Shown here: piece by piece, positions 57,654 through 64,000 of the stretch
How the letters are laid out: each line of letters begins with the position of its first letter
Position numbering within the stretch: position 1 is the first letter of the stretch
Source: Mycobacterium paraense
Lineage (GTDB): Bacteria > Actinomycetota > Actinomycetes > Mycobacteriales > Mycobacteriaceae
Assembly: GCF_002101815.1 (NCBI RefSeq)
Contig: NZ_LQPM01000036.1
Location: 186,001-250,000 of the forward strand
Length of the DNA stretch: 64,000 bases
Direction of reading: 5' to 3'
Position numbers and translations under genes: made by a program
The notes under the pieces: generated by a model
Told to the model about the DNA's origin: nothing
Database searches by the model: none
The model's input: the letters and a program-made list of their open reading frames with translations, nothing else

Positions 57654-60600
57654 GTGTCGAAGAGAGCGTTTCCGATCAATCGCGTCAAGATTCAGCCGCC
57701 GAAACCCGTTCGGGTGGCGCCGAATGCGCCGATAGCCCTCCCCGAACGCGAGCCGCGCAACATCTGGGTGATGATCGGTGTCCCGGCGCTGATCGTCGCG
57801 CTGATCGGCACGATCGTCATGCTCTATGTCTCGGGAGTGCGCAGCCTGTCGACGGGGTTCTTCCCGTTGATGGGCATCGGCGCATTCAGCATGCTGGCGT
57901 TCTCCGGCCGGCTCGGGCGGGCACGCAAAATCACCTGGGGCGAACTGGAAAAGGGCCGACGCCGCTATCTGCGCGACCTGGACAGCAACCGCGACGAGAT
58001 CCAGAATGCGGTGTGCGCGCAGCGCAACTGGCAGCAGACGGTGCATTCCGATCCGCGCGGGCTCGGCGCGATCATCGGCGGCCCGCGCATGTGGGAGCGT
58101 GGGCGCTCCGACGTCGACTTCCTGGAGGTGCGGCTGGGCACCGGTGTTCAGCACGCCCCGGATTCGGTGTTGTCGGTGACCTGGCCCGACATCGCCTCGG
58201 ATGAGGAGCTGGAGCCCGTTACCGGCCAGGCTTTGCGCGATTTCATCTTGGAGCAGCGCAAGATTCGCGACATCGCCAAGGTGGTGAACCTGCGCTCGGC
58301 GCCGGGGTTCAGCTTCGTCGGCGAGGACCTCAACCGGGTGCGGTCGCTGATGCGTTCGGTGCTGTGCTCGCTGGCGGTGTTCCACAACCCACGCGACGTC
58401 AAGCTGATGGTGGTGACGCGCAACCCCGAGCTGTGGTCGTGGATGGTGTGGCTGCCGCATAACCTGCACGACGAGCTGTTCGACGCGTGCGGGTGGCGGC
58501 GGCTGATCTTTGCAACGCCCGAGGAGCTGGAGGGCGCCCTGGGAGCCGAGCTGCACATGAAGGGCCGGCGGGGCCAGTGGACCCCGTTGGCGGCGGCCAG
58601 CCCGACGACGATCGGTTCGGCGCTGGAGACCGGGCAACCGGGCAGTGCGGCCGATCTGGGACCGCACTGGGTGATCGTCGACGACAACACCGGCAGCCCG
58701 GAGGCGTGGGAGAGCGTTGTCGGCCAGGTCGGTAAGGCCGGAATCACGGTGCTGCGCATCGCTTCCCGAGCGGGCATCGGTGTCGGGTTCGACCGGGATC
58801 AGCTCTACGAGATGAGCGAGCGGCACAGGGTGGCGGCCGACAGCTCGACGAACGGTTCCGCGAAGGTGGCGCTGAACGGCGAAGCCCCCGAGGACGACGA
58901 TGGCCGTCCCGCACCGCTGCTGCGCGCCGGCGGCAAGTTCTTCGCCCACGCCGATCAGCTCTCCATCCCACGCGCCTACCGGTATGCGCGCGCGATGGCT
59001 CGGTGGTCCCCGACCAGCAGCAGCGAAATCGCCGACTCCGCCAGCGGAGCGGCAGAACTGCTGCGAGCGTTGGGAATCAGCGATCCCCGCGACCTGGATG
59101 TCGACCGGCTGTGGTCCGAACGGCGCGGCCGCGGCGACGAGCGGTGGTGCGAGATCCCGGTGGGCGCCAAGCCCAACGGTGAACTGCAGAACGTGATCAT
59201 CCGCGCGAAGGACTTCGGCGGCTTCGGGTTTCACTCGGTGGTCATCGGCACCAGCGGCTCGGGAAAATCCGAGTTCTTCCTGTCGCTGGTCTACGGCATC
59301 GCCCTGACGCATTCACCCGAGACGTTCAACGTCATCTTCGTCGACATGAAGTTCGAGTCCGCCGCCCAGGACATTCTGGGCATCCCCCACGTGGTGGCCG
59401 CGCTGTCGAACCTCGGTAAGGACGAACGACACCTCGCCGAGCGGATGCGCAGGGTCATCGACGGCGAAATCAAGCAACGCTACGAGCTTTTCACGTCGGT
59501 GGGCGCCCGCGACGCCAACGACTACGAGGAGATCCGCCTCGCCGGTCGCGACCTCCCGCCGGTGCCGGTGCTGCTGGTCATCGTCGACGAATACCTCGAG
59601 CTGTTCGCCAACCACGACAAGTGGATCAACCTCATCATCCACATCGGTCAGGAGGGCCGGGGCGCCAACGTGTTCTTCATGCTGGGTGGCCAACGGCTGG
59701 ACCTGTCCTCCCTGCAAAAGGTCAAGTCCAACATCGCATTTCGGATCGCGCTGCGCGCCGAGTCGGGCGACGACAGCCGAGAGGTGATCGGCACCGACGC
59801 CGCGTACCACCTGCCGTCGAAGGAAAACGGTTTTGCGCTGCTGAAGGTGGGGCCGCGTGACCTGGAGCCATTCCGCTGCTTCTACCTGTCCGCGCCGTTC
59901 ATCGTGCCCAAGAAGGCGGAAGTCGTCAGGACCGTCGACATGACCCTGACCCAGCCCCGGCTCTACAACTGGCAATACCAGCCGTTGGACCAGGCGGACG
60001 CCGCGGCGTTGGAAGCCGCTTCGGCGGCCGACGAGGAACCCGACGAATTCCTTTTGCACGAGGACGGTTTCAAGAAGAAGAAGATCGTCGACGTGCTGCG
60101 CGAGTCGCTGCACAAGGTGCCGCATCGGGCGCCGCGGCGGCCGTGGCTGGAGCCGCTGGAGAACCCCGAGCCCGTCGACGCCGTGGTCGCCGGCTGGCGG
60201 GGCAAGCCGTGGCACGTCGACTACGGCCGCAACCCGGGACTGGTGTTCCCGGTCGGGATCATGGACATTCCCGAGGAGTCCAAACAGGTCGTGCATTCCG
60301 TCGACGCGTTGCGCAGCAACATCATCGTGGTGGGGGCCAAGCAGCGCGGTAAGACGACCACACTGATGACGCTGATGTGCTCGGCTTCGATGATGTACAC
60401 CCCGTCCCGCGTGACCTTCTTCTGCGTCGGCGGAGCGACCATGGCCCAGATCGGATCCCTGCCGCACATCGCCGACATCGTGTCGCCCAAGGACACCGAG
60501 GGCATCGAGCGGATTTTGAGCAGCATGGACGCGTTGATCGACGCTCGCGAGGACGCGTTCCGCCGCGCCAACATCGATCTCGACGGGTTCCGCGAGCGAC

Positions 60601-61868
60601 GGTTCGGTCCCGGCAGTGACGGGCTGGGCGGCACCGATCCGAACGACCCGTTCGGCGACGTTTTCGTCGTGGTCGACGACTACGACGACCTGTACACCAA
60701 AGACATGGTGCTGGGGGACCGGATCATCTCGCTCAGCAGCCGCGGGCCCGAATACGGGGTGCACGTGATGTGCAGCGCCGGGGGTTGGATTCACGGGCAG
60801 CGGCAGAAGCTGTTGCAGAACGCCACTGCACGAATCCAGTTGCGGCTGGCCGAGCCGGGCGAGAGCCAGATGGGCCAGTCGGCGATCGAGTCGCGCGAGG
60901 CGGCCCGTCGAACCCTGGACCGTCCCGGTTTCGGTCTGACGGACTCCCTGCACGAATTGCTGGTCGGCCTGCCCGCGATGGTCGATCCCGCGACCCGCAC
61001 GCTGGTGGACACCCCGGGCGTCGGCGCCCGCGTCGCCGAAGTCGCCGGCGTCACCAAACACGCTGTCCTGCAGCGGCTACCGGATCGCGTTGAGCTGAGG
61101 TCGATCCTGGCGTCCCACGCCGCCGCGGACGACCTGTCGATCGCGTTCGCGATCGGCGAGCGGCACCAGCTCGGCCCGGTTCCCCTGCGGCTGGCGGAAA
61201 GCCCCGGGCTGATGATTCTGGGCCGGCAGGGCTGCGGCAAGAGCACGGCGCTGGTCGCCATCGGTGAAGCGGTGATGAGCCGGTTCAGCCCGGAGGAGGC
61301 CCAGCTCACGCTGATCGACCCCAAGGCCGCCCCGCATGGGCTGCGCGACTTGCACGCCCCCGGGTACGTGCGTGCGTACGCCTACGACCAGGACGAGATC
61401 GACCGCGTGATCACGGAACTGGCTCAAGAGGTGCTGCTGCCGCGGCTGCCACCCAAGGGGTTGAGTCAGGAGGAGCTGCGGGCGCTCAAGCCGTGGGAAG
61501 GGACTCGGCACTTCGTGCTCATCGACGACGTCCAAGACCTGCGTCCGGCCCAGGCGCAGAGCTACCCGGCGACGGCGCCGGTGGGTGCGGCGCTGTGGAT
61601 GCTGATGGAACGCGCCCGGCAGATCGGCCTGCACGTGTTCACAACGCGCAACAGCACCAACTGGGCGACGCTGCAAATGGACCCATGGTGGCGCTATCAA
61701 ACGTCGGCGAAGGTCACGCAGCTTTATATGGACAACGATCCGCAGAATAAGATCAATCGGCTTCTTCGCGCCCAAGCGTTGCCGCCAGGACGGGGATTGT
61801 TGGTCAGTGATGAATCCGACGTCGAGGGGATTTTGGTGGGACTTCCGTCGGCGGTTGCCGGCGAATAG
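57654..61868 (+). CDS. eccC2: ESX-2 ATPase EccC2 (FtsK/SpoIIIE type)
   Basis: A 1404-residue motor protein of the ESX-2 system. Two membrane segments lie at about 37-59 and 69-83. A DUF domain follows, then three ATPase domains: Walker A GTSGSGKSEF (Lys538), GAKQRGKTTT (Lys900) and GRQGCGKST (Lys1196). Walker B regions are LLVIVDEYLE, FVVVDDYDDL and FVLIDDVQDL. EccC recognises and drives export of Esx, PE and PPE substrates. The GTG start matches the family (SKRAFPINRVKIQPPKPVR). A single intact chain, not split as in ESX-1. Confidence 0.96.
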   Translation: MSKRAFPINRVKIQPPKPVRVAPNAPIALPEREPRNIWVMIGVPALIVALIGTIVMLYVSGVRSLSTGFFPLMGIGAFSMLAFSGRLGRARKITWGELEKGRRRYLRDLDSNRDEIQNAVCAQRNWQQTVHSDPRGLGAIIGGPRMWERGRSDVDFLEVRLGTGVQHAPDSVLSVTWPDIASDEELEPVTGQALRDFILEQRKIRDIAKVVNLRSAPGFSFVGEDLNRVRSLMRSVLCSLAVFHNPRDVKLMVVTRNPELWSWMVWLPHNLHDELFDACGWRRLIFATPEELEGALGAELHMKGRRGQWTPLAAASPTTIGSALETGQPGSAADLGPHWVIVDDNTGSPEAWESVVGQVGKAGITVLRIASRAGIGVGFDRDQLYEMSERHRVAADSSTNGSAKVALNGEAPEDDDGRPAPLLRAGGKFFAHADQLSIPRAYRYARAMARWSPTSSSEIADSASGAAELLRALGISDPRDLDVDRLWSERRGRGDERWCEIPVGAKPNGELQNVIIRAKDFGGFGFHSVVIGTSGSGKSEFFLSLVYGIALTHSPETFNVIFVDMKFESAAQDILGIPHVVAALSNLGKDERHLAERMRRVIDGEIKQRYELFTSVGARDANDYEEIRLAGRDLPPVPVLLVIVDEYLELFANHDKWINLIIHIGQEGRGANVFFMLGGQRLDLSSLQKVKSNIAFRIALRAESGDDSREVIGTDAAYHLPSKENGFALLKVGPRDLEPFRCFYLSAPFIVPKKAEVVRTVDMTLTQPRLYNWQYQPLDQADAAALEAASAADEEPDEFLLHEDGFKKKKIVDVLRESLHKVPHRAPRRPWLEPLENPEPVDAVVAGWRGKPWHVDYGRNPGLVFPVGIMDIPEESKQVVHSVDALRSNIIVVGAKQRGKTTTLMTLMCSASMMYTPSRVTFFCVGGATMAQIGSLPHIADIVSPKDTEGIERILSSMDALIDAREDAFRRANIDLDGFRERRFGPGSDGLGGTDPNDPFGDVFVVVDDYDDLYTKDMVLGDRIISLSSRGPEYGVHVMCSAGGWIHGQRQKLLQNATARIQLRLAEPGESQMGQSAIESREAARRTLDRPGFGLTDSLHELLVGLPAMVDPATRTLVDTPGVGARVAEVAGVTKHAVLQRLPDRVELRSILASHAAADDLSIAFAIGERHQLGPVPLRLAESPGLMILGRQGCGKSTALVAIGEAVMSRFSPEEAQLTLIDPKAAPHGLRDLHAPGYVRAYAYDQDEIDRVITELAQEVLLPRLPPKGLSQEELRALKPWEGTRHFVLIDDVQDLRPAQAQSYPATAPVGAALWMLMERARQIGLHVFTTRNSTNWATLQMDPWWRYQTSAKVTQLYMDNDPQNKINRLLRAQALPPGRGLLVSDESDVEGILVGLPSAVAGE

Positions 61869-62167
61869 ATGCCCATTTCTGAAAATGCCAATTTCAGGTT
61901 GAGCGACCCGAAAGTGGCAGCCTGCCAGCAGTTGTCGCCTGCTAAATGCAACGGGACGTGACTGCCGTTGCAGGAGTGGCCTCAGGGCTAGCTGTGGTAG
62001 AAGTGGCATTAATTCGACGCAAGTACAATTGCGCCCAGAACGCCGATCCTTCGCGAATTTGATAGCGGCCAGATCTGCAGATAAGAATTGTGAATACGCG
62101 ATCTGCGTTTAGGCACTAGACTGACCGACATTCGCAGAGACCGGCTGCGAGACGTTCGGAGGGAATT
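61869..62167. other. spacer between eccC2 and the PE gene
   Basis: 299 bases, clearly less GC-rich than the flanks. It holds GAAAATGCCAATTTC (61881-61895, flanked as CTGAAA and TTTCAG, an imperfect inverted repeat), a likely PE promoter near its right end and the GGAGGG ribosome site. No coding sequence is supported. Confidence 0.5.
62117..62122 (+). promoter_or_regulatory. candidate -10 element for the PE-PPE-esx genes
   Basis: TAGACT fits TANNNT and lies 46 bases before the PE start codon, in the AT-richer spacer. No strong -35 is visible. Confidence 0.35.
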
Positions 62168-62467
62168 ATGTCGTTTGTCGTACCGCCCGAAGCTGTTTTG
62201 AGCTCAGCGGGGGCCGAATCGGCGGTCAGCGCAGAAGTCGAAGGGGCCGCCGCGGCGGCCGCGCCGGCACTGCTCGGCACCCTGCCGATGGGCAATGACC
62301 CCGACTCGGCGCTGTTCGCCACGGCGCTGAACGCCTGCGGCGGCGCCTACCTGGGGGTGGTCCAGGAGCATGCCGTGCAGCGCGGATTGTTCGCCGGAAC
62401 GCAGAGCATCTCGGCTTGCGTCTACACCGCCACCGAGGCCGCGCGCGCCTTGACGCTCGGGCTGTAA
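62168..62467 (+). CDS. PE-family protein (PE36 position)
   Basis: A 99-residue PE protein with the start MSFVVPPEAVLSSAGAESAV, which includes the Pro-Glu pair, and helical Ala-rich content. The terminal YTATEAARALTLGL carries a YxxxE-type secretion motif (YTATE). GGAGGG precedes the ATG. It is longer than the 77-residue PE36 of M. tuberculosis. It is expected to pair with the adjacent PPE and be exported by ESX-2. Confidence 0.92.
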   Translation: MSFVVPPEAVLSSAGAESAVSAEVEGAAAAAAPALLGTLPMGNDPDSALFATALNACGGAYLGVVQEHAVQRGLFAGTQSISACVYTATEAARALTLGL

Positions 62468-62476
62468 GCGGCGCTT

Positions 62477-63676
62477 ATGCCGGACCCGGGGTGGGCGGCG
62501 CGTCCACCCGAAGCAAACGACCTTCTGCTCAAGACCGGAACCGGGGTTGCCACCATGTTGGCCAACCAAGCGGCCTGGACCGCCTTGGGCGCCAGTCACC
62601 ATGCTTCGGCCAGCGCGTCGATGATCAACACCGTCGTCACCTCCGCCAGCTGGGTGGGGCTGGGGTCGGCGGGTTCCGCCGCGAGCGCGACCGCGCTCAA
62701 CGCGTCGCTGCACGGGCTGGCCGGCTGGGTCGACGTCAAGCCGGCGGTGGTCGCGGCCGCGGTCTCGGCCTACCAGATGGCGAACTCCGCCATGCGCCCC
62801 GCGCCCGAGTGCAACGCCAACCGTGACGAGGAAGCGGCCGACAACATCGCCAACCCCAGCGTGCTGTGGACGCTGACCCCGCGGATCATCTCCCTCGACA
62901 CCGAGTACTTCGGGGTGATGTGGCCCAACAACTCCGCGGTCGGCGCGAGTTACGGCGCCATCCTCGCCGCGCTCGCCGAAAGCCTCGCGATCCCACCCCC
63001 ATTGGCCACCATGGGCGCCTCGCCGGCCGCCCCGGCGGAGGCGGCCGCGACGATCGGTCAGGCGGCCGGTGACGCCGCGGCCGGCGACGGCATGCGCGCC
63101 GCCTACCAGGGAGTGCAATCGGGCACCCAGGGCGCGGGCCAGGCGGCGTCGGGCGGCCAGGACATCGGCAACCAGCTGGGTACGTTCATGCAGCCGGTGC
63201 AGTCGCTGATGGGCGCGGTTCCGCAGGCCCTGCAGGCGCCAGCACAGGCGATGCAGGCGCCGATGAGCGCGATGCAACCGTTGCAGTCGATGATGGGCAT
63301 GTTCGCCAACCCGGGCGCCTTGGGCGCCGGCGCCGGCGCACCGGCCTCTGCGGTCAGCGCCGTCTCCGCGGCACCCAGCGCGGCGACCGGCGTCGGGGGC
63401 GGCGGCGCCTCGCTCGGCGGTGCCGGGATGCCCGCGACCACCTTCACTCGCCCGGTCAGCGCGTTCGAACCCGGCAGCGGTGGCCGCCCGGTGGGGCTGC
63501 GACCCAGCGGGGCGCTGGGCGTCGACGCCATGCGGTCTCCGACGACTACGACAACGACGGCGGGCGGCACCGGCGTCGGCGGCATGCCGGTGGGCCATGC
63601 GGCCGGCGGCCACGGCGGGTCCCACAAGAAATCCGAACAACCAGCCACGGTGCGCGTGGTCGACGAAAGAGTCTGA
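62477..63676 (+). CDS. PPE-family protein (PPE69 position)
   Basis: A 399-residue PPE protein. The PPE domain (about 1-175) has WAARPPEANDLLLKTGTG and SVLWTLTPRIISLDTEYFGV. The C-terminal half is Ala/Gly/Met/Gln-rich with repeats such as QAPAQAMQAPMSAMQ, and ends basic (HKKSEQPATVRVVDERV). It lies nine bases after the PE gene, the typical PE-PPE pair next to esx genes. Confidence 0.92.
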   Translation: MPDPGWAARPPEANDLLLKTGTGVATMLANQAAWTALGASHHASASASMINTVVTSASWVGLGSAGSAASATALNASLHGLAGWVDVKPAVVAAAVSAYQMANSAMRPAPECNANRDEEAADNIANPSVLWTLTPRIISLDTEYFGVMWPNNSAVGASYGAILAALAESLAIPPPLATMGASPAAPAEAAATIGQAAGDAAAGDGMRAAYQGVQSGTQGAGQAASGGQDIGNQLGTFMQPVQSLMGAVPQALQAPAQAMQAPMSAMQPLQSMMGMFANPGALGAGAGAPASAVSAVSAAPSAATGVGGGGASLGGAGMPATTFTRPVSAFEPGSGGRPVGLRPSGALGVDAMRSPTTTTTTAGGTGVGGMPVGHAAGGHGGSHKKSEQPATVRVVDERV

Positions 63677-63804
63677 AAAGGCCTGCTCAGCGGGTGAATC
63701 GACACATCGCGAGAGCCGCCATACACTTCGACGCATCCCCCCGAGAAACCAACGGGGACAAAACAAAACAGGGAAACGCCTAACCGGATAAGGAGATATC
63801 AACC

Positions 63805-64000
63805 GTGTCAATTGTTGTCGATGCAAACGTGCTGCGAAGCACGAGCGATGCGATTCAAGCGCACATGGAACATGCGATTGCGATCGCCCAGGGCTACCTG
63901 GCCAACCAAGAAAACGTCATGAACCCGTCGACCTGGTCGGGCGACGCCGTCGTGGCCTCGCACATGACGGCGTCCGAAGTTTCGAATGACCTCAACAAGG
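63805..64000 (+). CDS. esxD: WXG100-family protein EsxD-like, N-terminal part (runs off the window)
   Basis: 65 complete codons from GTG 63805, preceded by AAGGAG (63790-63795). The sequence has a long helix (VLRSTSDAIQAHMEHAIAIA), then the WxG turn in NPSTWSGDAV, and the second helix begins. The position after PE-PPE matches M. tuberculosis esxD (Rv3891c). The partner esxC would lie beyond the window. Confidence 0.85.
   Translation, partial: MSIVVDANVLRSTSDAIQAHMEHAIAIAQGYLANQENVMNPSTWSGDAVVASHMTASEVSNDLNK

Overview
The window is a high-GC actinobacterial chromosome segment. It carries the replication-origin neighbourhood of a slow-growing, non-tuberculous Mycobacterium. Gene order and protein sequences match, from memory, the M. 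tuberculosis segment running from fhaA (Rv0020c) through dnaA and back to the ESX-2 locus (Rv3891c-Rv3899c), here in reverse orientation (dnaA, dnaN, recF and the gyrases are on the minus strand). A 420-residue intein in GyrA argues against M. tuberculosis itself and for one of the slow growers known to carry that intein. I cannot name the species.

Layout. 1-405: end of a glutathione peroxidase gene, a hairpin terminator and tRNA-Leu. 659-10435: a translationally coupled operon for cell-wall growth control, fhaA-fhaB-pstP-rodA-pbpA-pknA-pknB. 10413-13943: trpG/pabA, a DUF881 gene, crgA, a small PH-like membrane protein, ppiA and cwsA. 13947-16122: an accessory CYP144-type P450, a divergent TetR regulator and a small ORF, inserted beside tRNA-Ala and tRNA-Ile. 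16492-26447: a DUF3566 gene, gyrA (with intein), gyrB, dciA, recF and dnaN. 26448-26918: oriC. 26919-34406: dnaA, then rpmH-rnpA-yidD-yidC-jag-rsmG-parA-parB with three parS sites. 34693-48714: a hypothetical gene, cwlM, trxC-trxB, a 56-bp tandem repeat, rsmA-sigM, the murJ-pseudokinase fusion, a DUF6049-type gene, mutT4, pcnA and an Asp-rich repeat protein. 48787-51541: a small helical protein, an alpha/beta-hydrolase with a long helical N-terminus and a single-TM protein, standing where M. tuberculosis has esxF-esxE-cpnT. 51636-64000: the front half of an ESX-2 type VII secretion locus (DUF5631/5632-type gene, Pro/Gly-rich gene, YbaB-like gene, lytic transglycosylase, eccB2, eccC2, PE, PPE and the start of an esxD-like gene).

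How the genes fit together. PknA/PknB and PstP form a kinase/phosphatase pair. Several known targets or partners of that pair are encoded here: FhaA, the MurJ pseudokinase, CwlM, CrgA and CwsA. Peptidoglycan polymerisation and cross-linking (RodA, PbpA), flipping (MurJ), divisome control (CrgA, CwsA), replication (DnaA, DnaN, RecF, DciA, gyrase) and segregation (ParABS) are therefore clustered around oriC. The less conserved content lies in the P450/TetR insert, the tandem repeat, the hydrolase module and the base-composition break at the start of the ESX-2 locus.
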